Shown here: one piece after another, positions 23,270-35,150 of the stretch
How positions within the stretch are numbered: the stretch's first letter is position 1
How the letters are laid out: every line of letters starts with the position of its first letter
From: Pholis gunnellus
Lineage: Eukaryota; Chordata; Actinopteri; Perciformes; Pholidae
Reading direction: 5' to 3'
Assembly: GCA_910591455.2 (NCBI GenBank)
Contig: OU342806.1
Location: 18,567,841-18,631,840 of the forward strand
Length of the DNA stretch: 64,000 nucleotides
Made by a program: the position numbers and the translations under genes
Notes under the pieces: generated by a model
Seen by the model: the letters and a program-made list of their open reading frames with translations, nothing else
Told to the model about the DNA's origin: nothing
Database searches by the model: none

Positions 23270-24185
23270 TACGGCAGAGAGAGACAGCAGTAGAGCCAGT
23301 ATATTATTTTAAATTGTACTTATTTTAGATGTTAGTAAAAACAACCCAGGAGGCTTATAGAAATGCTTTTCAAAGTATAAAGAAGAAGCAGAAGTGCACA
23401 GGCATTCCAAGGACCGTGAGACATCTTCTGTCGTCTATTTTGGCATGTCTCTGTTTGCAAAAACCAGAAAGAGGAAGGTCATTGACATGCTTTATGAGAA
23501 TGGCCTGAATATCTTATATGACAGTCTTAGAGATCTCAGCTCAGTTAGGAGAAGCAGTTGTTGCACAGTATGTTGAAGATGGAGTTGTCTGTCCACCAGT
23601 CTTGAGAAATAACTTATTCACAACTGCAGCAGTGGACAACATCGACCACAATCCATGTCTGCATTTCATGGGAAAGGAAAGAAGACAGCATGGCAGACTT
23701 GGAACATTTGTGATGAAGTTTCTGAAACCTTCACCAATCTCAGCCAGCATCCAACATCAATTCGTGACCTGGACCTCCAACAGTTAGAGAGATTTGTTGT
23801 CCTCATGTACGATAGATCAAGTGCAGTTACTGGTGTGGATGACGCAAGACTGGATCTCTTTGCCCGCAAACAAAGGCCCTACAACTCGATTCCACCAACT
23901 CAGGCAGCCCTGAGAGAACATGCAAAGCGCGCTGCTTATCAGACTGAGATCATCGAGGGCCAGACAACTATCTCCAGGCCAGACATCGGCAGTCCTACTG
24001 ATTGGGGGTGGACACAGATAGGAGAGAAATGGCAGGTATGTTGGTTGACGTTACCCCCAATCACAGCCAGTTGTCAGGAACTGGCCAAGTGTTCCTGTAA
24101 AGAAAGTTGCCATGGGAGGTGCAAGTGCTTTCAGTTCGGACTTCCATGTACAGCACTTTGCAGCTGCATATGTGAGCAGTAGCAG
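23270..24185 (+). pseudogene. Intronless remnant of a multi-copy Cys-rich protein gene
   Basis: Two overlapping frames (23518-23787 and 23655-24182) together read as one protein interrupted by a frameshift near 23690-23750. The first gives MTVLEISAQLGEAVVAQYVE. The second gives QQLERFVVLMYDRSSAV, YNSIPPTQAALREHAKRA, a WGW motif, and a Cys-rich end with CSCKESCHGRCKCFQFGLPC. From memory this architecture recurs in many uncharacterised, repetitive fish and cnidarian genes, possibly of transposon origin. Its function is unknown. No introns and a broken frame indicate a dead copy. Confidence 0.55.
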
Positions 24186-24369
24186 TTGGAAGATGAATGT
24201 GCTCGATGACCGTACCTTTGTGTGGAGTTACTGCTGACATTCAGATCAAAATGATACCCCCGGAACAGTGACATTGACATTAATGCACCTAAATTTGGTA
24301 TTACATATTAGTTTGAGGCTAAGTCCTCAGCAATTGTAAGTAATTGAGTCAATCCTTCTCCTATTTTCC

Positions 24370-26336
24370 CCCAGTGCTCCACTCATACAGTAGAATAGAC
24401 TACTTCTTTATTGATCGAACCCTTCTCCCCTTTGTCACGAAAGCTGAGTATTCAACTATAATTGAATCTGATCACGCCCCTTGTTATTAGATCTCACACG
24501 GGCTTTTAATCATTTGGAATACCCTCCTTGGAAACCAAAATAAACCTTACTGGCTGACGCTTCTTTTTGTGAATTGATAAACCAAAGAATGTATGACTTT
24601 CTAGAATCTAATAAAAAAGATAATATCTCCCCTTCCCTACTTTGGGAAACACTGAAGGCCATGATCAGAGGTGAGATTATATCATATTCATCAAGAAACA
24701 ATAAGATGCGTAGAAATGAACAAGACCAGCTTATTAAATAAATAAAAACAGTGGATGCTTAGTACGCTACGTCACCATCCCCTGAACTCTATAAAAGGAA
24801 GCTTGACCTGCAAACTCAATACAATTTATTATCAACTGGAAAGACGGAAAAAATGCTGTTAAAATCGCGTGGATATGTCTATGAGCATGGACAAAAAGCT
24901 GGCCGCCTTTTAGTACACCAACTTAAGTGCTAACCTGTTGCCCAACAAATCCCACAAATACGGAAAGCAAATGGTGAATTAACTATTAACCCAGGAGAAA
25001 TGAATGAAACATTTACCTCATTTTACTCAAACCTGTATACGTCAGAATTGGCAAATGATAGAACTGACATGACATTTTTTTTTATATTTATATATATTGT
25101 TAGTCCCGTGGGTCGCTCCCACAAACAATGACTGAGGCATCAATTATTCTCCTTCTTAAGCCAGGTAAAGATAACACAGAATGTGACTCGTATCAATCCA
25201 TCTCCCTCCTAAACAGTGATGTTAAGATCCTGGCCAAAGTTCTGGCCAGGAAATTGTTTAGAGAAATTTAGTTATGGTCCTAACTTGATTTCATGGATTA
25301 AACTCTTATACAATTCACCCAAGGCCTCTGTAGTTACAAATGGTAGGCAATCACAATACTTCACATTGTCAAGAGCAACCCGTTAGGGTTGTCCAATCAG
25401 CCCACTGTTATTTGCTTTGGCCATAGAGCCCTTATCCATCACACTCAAGTCGTTAATATCAATAAGTGTCAATATCAAGAGAAATGTCTTCAAATACTTG
25501 GGCATTAACATCACAAGAGATATGCAGAACCTTTACCAAGAAAACCTTTCTTCTCTACTTGAGAAAGTAAAATTAGATCTGAAGAAATGGAAAACAATTA
25601 ACTTATCCTTGGCAGGTAAAGTGAATTGCACCACGATGAATGTGCTCCCCAAATTCCTTTACCTGTTTCAATGCCTTCCACTCTACCTTCCTAAATCTTT
25701 CTTTAAATATATTGACACAGCTTTCATTTCATTTATATGGAATGGTAAGAACCCTAGGATACGTATAGAACTTCTACAGAGGCCTAAATTACAGGGAGGG
25801 CTAGCTCTTCCTAATCTTTGCTACTACTGGGCAACAAATGTTCAAAGAATTCTCTTTTGGCTTCATGCTCCAGATACAGACTGGTGTCACTATGAAGCTA
25901 CATCTTGCAGCTCAACATCTCTTACAGCCCTGGTCACTTCCAGTCTTCCAGTTTCTATCTCACATTTCACAAACAATCCAATCGTCATCAATACCCTCAA
26001 GATATGGTTTCAATTTCGATGGAACTTTGGTTTTAATTATCTTCTTAATATAAGCCCTATATGCAATAACCACCTCTTCCCCCCAGCTAGATTAGATGCT
26101 ACATTCTCTCTCTGGCAAAGAAAAGGCATCGTTACATTTAAGGATATATACATAAACTGTGTATTTTTCAGCTTTGAGGATTTATCACACAAATTTAGCC
26201 GTCCTCGGTCCAGCTTATTTCGATATTTCCAAATCTGCCACTTCCTTAAGTGTCATGACCCTAACTTTCTCATTCAACTCAAAAAGGCTAATTTCAAGAA
26301 TGCATGACTGTATAGCTTCTCTTATAAACATTTTTT
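24370..26336 (+). mobile_element. 5'-truncated, degenerate L1-type LINE
   Basis: In order on the plus strand there is an endonuclease C-terminal motif (RIDYFFIDRTLL, ESDHAP at about 24385-24485), RT motifs (ILLLKPGKDNTECDSYQSIS at about 25150, GCPISPLLFALAIEPL at about 25390-25430), FKYLGINITRD at about 25490, and a long post-RT open frame to 26307 including PKFLYLFQCLPLYLP and FIWNGKNPRIR. The segment that should hold the YADD catalytic motif is missing between AIEPL and FKYLGI, and several stops occur upstream. It is an inactive copy ending near a T-run at 26329. Confidence 0.85.
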
Positions 26337-26436
26337 TTTTTTTTTAAATTGTATCAGTCAAACTGCTATTGGAACAATTACTTTTTCAGATCATGCAACC
26401 AATACTGACACCAATCCTAAAGTTTACAACTTTGCA

Positions 26437-26545
26437 TTAGATTTGGGAACCTGGGCACCGACCTCTCATCAGTAATCACAGTCATCCCTAAGGCCGGCAA
26501 GGATTTAAACGAGTGTTCATCATACACGCCAATATTGCTAAATGA
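26437..26545 (+). mobile_element. Second LINE reverse-transcriptase fragment
   Basis: The frame reads TVIPKAGKDLNECSSYTPI, a typical RT start motif (VIPKPGKD..E..SYRPISL). It is a short piece of another L1-type element or a rearranged part of the preceding one. Confidence 0.7.
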
Positions 26546-27270
26546 AAAAATCATTAATAATAGCAGTGAGGTCAAAATAAATAATGCCAAATATAATAAA
26601 TAGGGACCAGTGTGTTTTGTTTGTAACAGTTATGGATATGGCCTTTATATAGAGTTTTTCTAGCTGTCCAACCACTCAATGTCCTGAACATACATGTCAA
26701 CATTCACACACACATTCATACACTGGTAGCAGAAGCTATTCCTATTAGGGGACGAGACCTCTGAGATACAGCTGCTGTGACAATATAAGGTGTACATCAA
26801 ATATAAATGATCACTGTCAAAAAGTTTTGCTTTGCAAACAATGTAGAAAAAGCATTTTGGTTACTCTGGCTCTATATTTTCAATACAGCAAAAGCTTTTG
26901 ATTTTCATCGCAAATTTATCTTATAGCTCGAATCAATGTACAAGAATCCTGTAGCAAAATCAAAGGTAAATGATAACCCGATATAAATTCATAAGGGAAC
27001 CAGACACGGAGACTCACTGTCTTGCCAGATCTTTGCCATGTAACCTCTTGCTGTAAGGCGACAGTGCTAGCCACCACACCACCGTGCAGCCCTTGAACAA
27101 CATGTATGAAATGAATCATCACTTAGGAAATATTTGCCAGAAGATTAACTAAAAAAGGGTTGGAGGCTGGGGTGGAGGAGGCGAAGCTTCGCCAGCAGTG
27201 CGGTCTGTAACAGCGTAGATGAAGAATGAATCAGTGAGGAGGGAGTCATATTTAAATAAACCTCCTTGAA
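26546..27270. other. Spacer with repeat-like pieces, no gene seen
   Basis: No exon is supported. The phrase from about 27045 to 27090 (ttgctgtaaggcgacagtgctagccaccacacc) is one I associate with common fish dispersed repeats, but I cannot define the element. Confidence 0.35.
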
Positions 27271-27384
27271 GTGAGAGTGGGCTGTGATTGGTGCGTGGCC
27301 GATTGGAAGCTACGATTCAATCGGCTGGCTGTCAGCTGGTTCCAGTTGGGGGCGAATGACTTCCGTGTCCTGCATGAAGTTACG

Positions 27385-27470
27385 CTCGCTTCATTTCTCC
27401 CAAAGTTTCTCTACCTGCTTCAGAGATTACAAATTTCAATTCCTACTGTATCTTTTAAACGGAGGAATAT
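27385..27470 (+). mobile_element. Short LINE fragment
   Basis: It encodes FLPKFLYLLQRLQI, the same post-RT motif as PKFLYLFQCLPLYLP in the larger LINE at 24370-26336. It is too short to classify further. Confidence 0.5.
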
Positions 27471-27722
27471 ATTAATAATTAACTTAATATAGAACAATTA
27501 AAGGGAAATTAACTAAAGCAAAAGAAATTTGTGGTCAGCCATTCCTAACCTGCAGAGCTATTTTGAATGCAACAAAAGAAAATACATGTATGATATGGTC
27601 GAAGGACAGAGGAGAAGTAAAGTGGCTTTCAATCGAGAGAGAATCTAAACACTTAAAAGACAAAAAGGATGATGCACAATTGAAAGGACTGAATTCATTC
27701 TTAATTCTTTGAATCAAAATCA
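27465..27722. repeat. Dispersed duplicate, copy 2 (pairs with 21870-22045)
   Basis: Homologous to 21870-22045, with shared phrases gtggtcagccattcctaac and gaaaggactgaatt. The interval 27723-28590 that follows is AT-rich, with an ATT/ATA microsatellite near 28190-28260, and no gene is seen in it. Confidence 0.7.
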
Positions 27723-28595
27723 AAGTAAGGTCATCAAAAACTCTGTCAATAATACTTACAAATAATAGAATTCAACAAAGATGGATTTCTGAATAGGAAA
27801 TCAGTAGGAAAATCCCCACCAGAAGACAGAATTGCAGCCATGAAGTAAATAACTCGGAATTAGTTAAAAAGTCAAAAAGTTCAAAGATGAAAGGTAACTA
27901 GAGGAGATCTCAGAAAAGGAGAAAATAACTTCTAGAGCTGGATACAAAGAGACAAAGTATAAAATATGATTGTGCAGGCCATGATTTAATTTATAAAATG
28001 ACTTACACCAAGATTAACAAAATAGTTTATGAATGGAGAGAGGCAGTGCCACCATCTGGACGATTGAGGGCATATTTGTTGAGCAGCATTTGCACACAAC
28101 TTCCAATCATTGGTGACAATTCCATACGATGTACCATCTCACTGGAATTTACGCAAATACTTCTGATGTAGAAACTTTATAAAAATACATTATTATTATT
28201 ATTATGAATACTATCATTATTAATAATAATAATAATAGCAACAATTAATAATGGCAATAATAATGAAGGTTCATCAGCACCAAACAATAGGGTTTCAGCC
28301 GTTTGGACCCCTAATAAGGGACTCAGCTTGCTTAGAATGTGAATTGTCATCCTTTGTGAAAAGAGTAATTCCACTGATGAAAAACATTAAAACAAAGACC
28401 CAAATATACAAATCCTGACCCACTAGAAACTGATTACACAGCAGTTAAACTAATCGCTAATTATTCTTTAAGAAAAGCTGGATTGTCAGCTTAATGCAGC
28501 ATGGTGTAAGGTCATTGTATGATGTAATTAGTGATTTAGTTTGGAGTGGGCACTATTTTGTAAACATGCGTGTCTGTGACTTACCTGGTTTTTCA

Positions 28596-28661
28596 GGTTA
28601 AATGAAAGTAGCCTCTGTCACTAATGCCTTGACTCCTCCTCCATAGCTGAGGGAGGAGTAA
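28596..28661 (+). promoter_or_regulatory. Presumed promoter of mucin B (TATA degraded)
   Basis: It aligns with the mucin A promoter. TTAAATGAAAG replaces the TATA box, and the GCTGAGGGAGGAGTAA block (28646-28661) is kept 46 bases before the ATG at 28707. Role inferred from homology and position. Confidence 0.4.
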
Positions 28662-28706
28662 CTAAGCCCAACATGAGATCACAGACAAATACTTGTCTCA
28701 GTCATC

Positions 28707-31700
28707 ATGAAAAGACACATCCTTTGTTGGATATTTTTATTTGGATATTTACATGCACCCTCTGCACAAGGTAACTGTTAAAATTATATATTTTTTAGTT
28801 TGACTGAATAGTCTTCAAATGTAAGAATAATAATAGTAATTATGTAATTAAAACGTTGTTTTGTTGCTGATTAATTTCAAAGATGACATTTACTGCCTGA
28901 ATGGTCTTCAGTCAAGGACGTTGAAGAATAAAAACAAGAGCATCCACATTAATTCTGGCTAGCAGTAAGCATGAGTTGCCACTGTCTCACTTTATAAATG
29001 TTAGTTAAAGTAAAAAACAATGTTTAAAGTTATTTGTACTTTAGAGCAGTATTGAATTAATAGCATTGCTACATTGAAATTTTGATATTGCAAAACATTA
29101 TATGTGATTGTGATTAACATTTAACCCCAAAAAACATTCATTCCAAATTATAGCTGCATTTAAAAAAGCACATATATAACAATGAAGCACTCATTACCTT
29201 CTGTCAAGGTTTAACCATTTCAGTTAGACACTGCATTTGAAGACAGTATTAAATTGTGAAGAAGACAGACAACTTATACAAGGTTTGGCCTGATGGTCCA
29301 TGCTCAAGAAAAGGTAGTTTCAACTGAAACACTAGGATCTTCTTGTTGACAATATGGTTGTTCACACAGTAATTTATGCAAATACTTCCTGAGATGTTTG
29401 ATAACAGTTGTACGAACTAACAACCTGACGAACAACAGATCCCATTATCCATTCCTTACAATTTAAACATGACATGATGTATTGAAATACTGAGGTATTT
29501 GATTGGATACGTTTTTGGAAATTCTTAATATTACTCATACTAAATGATCAACCAAAACTGCAGGCTCAACAACAGCTGCTCTCACAACTGCAGCTCCAAC
29601 AACGGCAACTCCCACAACTGCGGCCCCCATAACTGCGCCTCCCACAACGGCAGCTCCAACAACAGCAACTCCCACAACAACTGCCCCAACAAATGCAGCT
29701 CCAACAACTACGGCCCCCACGACTGCGACTCAAACGGCAGCTCCCACAACTGCGGCACGAACAACTGCAGCTCCAACGACGGCAGCTCCCACAACTGCAG
29801 CTCCTACAACTGATGACCCAACAACTGCGGCCCCAACAACTGCTGTTCCAACGACGGCAAGTCCCACTACTGCGGCCCCCACAACTGCAGCCTCAACAAC
29901 TGTGGCCCCAACAACTGCTGTTCCAACGATGACAGCTCCCACGACTGCAGCCCCCGCAACTGTGGCCCCAACAACTGTAGCTCCCACCACAGCTGTCCTA
30001 ATAACAGCTACCCCAACAACTGCGGCTTCCACAACTGCGGCTCCAACAATAGCTGCCCCAACAACTGCGGCCTCCACAACTGCGGCTCCAACGACTGCAG
30101 TTCCCACAACAGATGCCCCAACTACTGCGGCTCCAAGATCTGCGGCACCCACAACTGCGGCTCCAACAATAGCTGCCCCAACAACTGCGGCTCCCACAAC
30201 TACTGCCCCAACAACTGCTGACCCAACAACTGTGGCCCCCACTACAGTGTCTCAAACAACTGCGGCACCCACAACTGCGGCTCCCACAACTGCAGCTCCT
30301 ACAACTGCTGATCCAACAACTGCAGCCCCAACAACTGCGGCTCCCACAATTGCGGCTCCATCAACAGCTAACCCAACAACTGCGGCTTCCACAACTACGG
30401 CCGCAACAACTGCTGTTCCAACGACGGAAGGTCCCACAACTGCGGACCCCACAACTGCAGCCTCAACAACTGTGGCCCCAACAACTGCTGTTCCAACGAT
30501 GACAGCTCCCACGACTGCAGCCCCCGCAACTGCAGCCCCAACTACTGCGGCCCCCACAACTGCGGCTCCTACAACAGCCGCCCCAACAACTGCGGCTCCC
30601 ACAACAATGATGGCTCCCACAACAATGACGGCTCCCACAACTGTGGCCCCCACAACTGCGGCCCCAACAACTGCGGCTACCACAACTGCTGCCCCAACTA
30701 TGGCGGCACCAACAACAATGGCCCCCACAACTGCGGCTTCCACGATGGCAGCTCCCACAACTGTGGTCCCCACGACTGCAGCTTCCACAACTGCAGCTCC
30801 AACCACTGCAGCTCCCAAAACAGCTGCCCCAATAACTGCGGCCCCTACAACTGTGGCCCCCACAACAGTGTCTCAAACAACTGCTGACCCAACAACTAAG
30901 GCTTCCACAACTACAGCCCCAATAACTGCTGTTCCAACGACGGCAGGTCCCATGACTGCGGCCCCCACAACTGCAGCTTCAACAACTGTGGCCCCAACAA
31001 CTGCAGCTCCCACAACTACGGCCCCAACAACTGCCGTTCCAACGACAACAGCTCCCATGACTGCAGCCCCCACAACTGTGGCCCCAACAACTGCAGCTCC
31101 CACCACAGTTGCCCTAATAAGTGCTAACCCCACAACTGCAGCCCCAACTACTGCGGCCCCCACAACTGTGGCTCCAACAATAGCTGCCCCAACAACTGCG
31201 GCTCCCACAACTACTGCCCCAACACCTGCTGTTCCAACGACTGCAGCCCAAACGACTGCAGCTCCCACAACAGATGCCCCAACTACTGCGGCCCCCACAA
31301 CTGCGGCTCCAACAATAGCTGCCCCAACAACTGCGGCTCCTACAACTGCTGCCCCAACTACTGCGGCTCCAACAACAATGGCCCCCACAACTTCGACTCC
31401 CACAAATGCAGCTCTCACTACTGCTGCCCCAACAACTGCGGCTTCCACAGCTGCAGTTCCGACAACAGCTGCCCCAACAACTGCGGCTCCCACAACTACT
31501 GCCCCAACAACTGCGGCCCCAACGACTGCGGCCCCAACGACTGCTGCCCCAACGACTGCGGCCAAAACGACTGCAGCTCCCACAACAGATGCCCCAACTA
31601 CTGCGGCCCCCACAACTGCGGCTCCAACAATAGCTGCCCCAACAACTGCGGCTCCTACAACAGCTGCCCCAACAACTGTGGCTACCACAACTGCTGCCCC

Positions 31701-34047
31701 AACTACTGCGGCTCCAACAACCACAACTGCGGCTCCCACAAATGCAGCTCTCACTACTGCTGCCCAAACAACTGCGGCTTCCACAACTGCAGTTCCGACA
31801 ACAGCTGCCCCAACAACTGCAGCCCCAACGACTGCGGCCCCAACGACTGCTGCCCCAACAACTGCGGCCCAAACGACTGCAGTTCCGACAACAGCTGCCC
31901 TAACAACTGCGGCTCCCACAACTACTGCCCCAACAACTGCAGCCCCAACAACTGCAGCCCCAACGACTGCGGCCCCAACGACTGCTGCCCCAACAACTGC
32001 GGCCCAAACGACTGCAGCTCCCACAACAGATGCGCCAACTACTGCGGCTCCAAGAACTGCGGCCCCCACAACTGTGGCTACCACAACTGCTGCCCCAACT
32101 ATGGCGGCACCAACAACTGTGGCTACCACAACTGCTGCCCCAACTACTGCGGCTCCAACAACAATGGCCCCCACAACTGCGGCTCCCACAAATGCAGCTC
32201 TCACTACTGCTGCCCCAACAACTGTGGCTTCCACAACTGCAGTTCCGACAACAGCTGCCTCAACAACTGCGGCTTCCACAACTGCTGCCCCAACTATGGC
32301 GGCACCAACAACTGTGGCTACCACAACAGCTGCCCCAACTACTGCGGCTCCAACTACTGCGGCTCCAAGAACTGCGGCTCCTACAACAGCTGCCTCAACA
32401 ACTGCGGCTCCCACAACAATTGTGGCTCCCACAACTGCGGACCCCACAACTGCGGCCCCCACAATTGCGGCCCCAACAATTGTGGCTCCCACAACTGCTG
32501 CCCCAACTACTGCGGCTCCAACAACAATGGCACCAGCAACTGCGGCTCCCACAAATGCAGCTTTTACAACTGCTGCCCCATCAACTGCGTCTTCCACAAC
32601 TACGGCCCCAACAACTGCCCCAACATCTGCGGCTCCCACAACTACGGCCCCAACAATTGCAGTTCCAACAACGGCAGCTCCCACAGCTGCGGCTCCAACA
32701 ACTGCAGCTCCCACCACAGTTGCCCTAATAAGTGCTAACCCCACAACTGCAGCCCCAACTACTGCGTCCCCCACAACTGTGGCTCCAACAATAGCTGCCC
32801 CAACAACTGCGGCTCCCACAACTACTGCCCCAACAACTGCTGTTCCAACGACTGCGGCCCAAACGACTGCAGCTCCCACAACAGATGCCCCAACTACTGC
32901 GGCCCCAACAACTGCGGCTCCAACAATAGCTGCCCCAACAACTGCGGCTCCTACAACTGCTGCCCCAACTACTGCGGCTCCAACAACAATGGCCCCCACA
33001 ACTTCGGCTCCCACAAATGCAGCTCTCACTACTGCTGCCCCCACAACTGCGGCTTCCACAGCTGCAGTTCCGACAACAGCTGCCCCAACAACTGCGGCTC
33101 CCACAACTACTGCCCCAACAACTGCGGCCCCAACGACTGCTGCCCCAACGACTGCGGCCCAAACGACTGCAGCTCCCACAACAGATGCCCCAACTACTGC
33201 GGCTCCAAGAACTGCGGCCCCCACAACTGTGGCTACCACAACTGCTGGCCCAACTATGGCGGCACCAACAACTGTGGCTACCACAACTGCTGCCCCAACT
33301 ACTGCGGCTCCAACAACAATGGCCCCCACAACTGCGGCTCCCACAAATGCAGCTCTCACTACTGCTGCCCCAACAACTGCGGCTTCCACAACTGCAGTTC
33401 CGACAACAGCTGCCTCAACAACTGCGGCTTCCACAACTGCAGTTCCCACAACAGCTGCCCCAACTACTGCGGCTCCAACTACTGCGGCTCCAAGAACTGC
33501 GGCTCCTACAACAGCTGCCTCAACAACTGCGGCTCCCACAACAATTGTGGCTCCCACAACTGCGGACCCCACAACTGCGGCCCCCACAACTGCGGCCCCA
33601 ACAATTGTGGCTCCCACAACTGCTGCCCCAACTACTACGGCTCCAACAACAATGGCACCAGCAACTGCGGCTCCCACAAATGCAGCTTTTACAACTGCTG
33701 CCCCATCAACTGCGTCTTCCACAACTACGGCCCCAACAACTGCCCCAACATCTGCGGCTCCCACAACTACGGCCCCAACAATTGCAGTTCCAACAACGGC
33801 AGCTCCCACAAGTGCGGCCCCAACAACTGCAGCTCCCACAGCTGTGGCTCCAACAACTTCGGCTCCAACAACTGCGGCTCCTACAACTGTGGCTCCAACA
33901 ACTGCGGCTCCTACAACTGCGGCTCCAACAACTGCAGCTCCTACAGCTGCTGCCCCAACAACTGCGGCTCCAACAAAAGCTCTCCCAACAACTCCGGCTC
34001 CAACGATAGCGACCCCCACAACTGTGGCTCCAAACCAAGGCTTGTGA
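28707..34047 (+). CDS. Mucin B: secreted Thr/Ala/Pro pentapeptide-repeat protein
   Basis: Exon 28707-28770 encodes a signal peptide (MKRHILCWIFLFGYLHAPSA) paralogous to that of mucin A, with the same phase-1 donor. It joins in phase to 29564-34047 after the acceptor aactgcag, giving 1515 aa before TGA. The body is an almost unbroken pentapeptide array, mostly TTAAP with variants such as TTVAP, TIAAP, TTTAP and TNAAL. Dense O-glycosylation of a secreted mucin is likely. There is no cysteine-rich or membrane domain. A polyadenylation signal at 34123-34128 fits termination here. The module exons at 34835-35150 lie downstream, and the signal exon could also splice to them in phase. The family is not recognised. 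Confidence 0.7.
29564..34030 (+). repeat. Coding tandem repeat of mucin B (15-base unit)
   Basis: The basic unit is 15 bases encoding TTAAP (for example acaactgcggctccc). Higher-order copies occur. Around 31111 and 32722 (gccctaataagtgctaacc) the period is 1611 bases. Around 32421 and 33546 (tgtggctcccacaactgcgg) it is 1125 bases, which is 75 units. Unlike mucin A, variants are single-codon changes scattered through the array. Confidence 0.93.
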
Positions 34048-34122
34048 ACTGATTTTTCCTTTTTTATCTTTCCTTTTCTTTCCACACTGTCAACAATACA
34101 GGAATTTTCTCTACTGCATATT

Positions 34123-34128
34123 AATAAA
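34123..34128 (+). terminator. AATAAA polyadenylation signal for mucin B
   Basis: AATAAA lies 76 bases after the mucin B stop codon, within catattaataaaatatg. It is the first canonical signal after the stop. The stretch 34129-34834 beyond it holds nothing else I can identify. Confidence 0.5.
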
Positions 34129-34834
34129 ATATGTATCAAAGAAATAAGTGATGGGTCTGATGGGGCTCAAACTGAAAGAAATATCATAGAATTCTTTGAC
34201 TCCAAGCATAGTTGTCCCTTTTGATTTGGTACTGAAACTGAAAACAATGTCAATTAACATCAGAAATGAATTAAGAACATGTAATGGATAATATAGTCAA
34301 TACAGAAACTAATATGCTGCATAAGTCGTCTACAGCTATTACTCATCTTCAGATATCTAGTTGGGCTTTTACATGTAAACTGTAACTAAAACATAAAGCA
34401 TCACTATCATTAAAACAATACAAATAGAGATACAGTAAATCAGATCACACATTCCACAGTAGACAAATATATATACCATACACCAAGGTTAATAACATTT
34501 CAATTAGCTAAAATTGGGTACAGCCTTGGTTTTCCTTTTGCTAGCAATGAACCTGTGTAGTAAAATATTTTATAACTGGAATTCATTTTATTTCAGTTGG
34601 TAGTGTTCCAGGGTTGACAGCCCTTTAAATCTAGTATGGTATTTTACAGTTGCCATTCACCACGCTAATCGTTACTTTGTTACTGCCTTGTCTTTGGATG
34701 TACAGTATATGGAAAGAGGCTTTGGGGATAGACTATCAACACATATGAAAACTAATTTGAGAAAAATAAATTGAGTAAAGTTTTACAAGCTGAGTAGAAA
34801 AATGTATCTCAACAATGTTGTTTAATACCTACAG

Positions 34835-35150
34835 GCTTTGTATTACTGGCCCTTCAGATGAGGATAACTGTCTTTGGAGAGGTTAGCAACGGAACCATCA
34901 TTGAACATGTTAAAGAGGTATGTAAAACAGAATGTGTAAATTAACCGTTTTGCAAAGGATCTTCAGCTAACATTATCAATGATAATGAATTCACACATGA
35001 TAAAGGGTGGGGTGATGGGAATGAGATGAATCTCCTGATGTATATTCTCTGTGTTTTCTCTCAATTTAGTTCTTTGAAAAGCAGCTCCCGAATGGAACCG
35101 CTCACAAAATCAACGTGGCAAACATTCAAAGGGTTAGAGTTGCCCAATAG
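34835..35150 (+). CDS. Two module exons of the mucin cluster (NGT module)
   Basis: Exon 34835-34917 (phase-1 acceptor, FVLLALQMRITVFGEVSNGT and more, phase-0 donor GTATGT) joins to exon 35070-35150 (FFEKQLPNGTAHKI ... RVRVAQ, stop). They match mucin A exon 2 and the start of its exon 3 (13000-13076, 13186 on) and the exon at 101-181. The phase suits direct splicing from the signal exon 28707-28770, skipping the mucin exon, which would give a roughly 75-aa secreted glycoprotein. No good donor joins the mucin exon to them. The module is unrecognised; two NGT sequons are present. Confidence 0.6.

Noticed and set aside
13250..34030. CRISPR array or satellite DNA
   Set aside because: The repeats are contiguous coding units without unique spacers, in an intron-containing eukaryotic locus, and they follow signal-peptide exons in phase.
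29564..34047. Mucin B as an antifreeze glycoprotein
   Set aside because: The array contains Thr-Ala-Ala-Pro, reminiscent of fish AFGP (Thr-Ala-Ala repeats). But the unit is five residues with paired Thr, there are no cleavable spacers between short peptides, and valine/isoleucine variants are common.
30873..34139. 1088-codon antisense open frame over mucin B
   Set aside because: The same repeat shadow effect as in mucin A.
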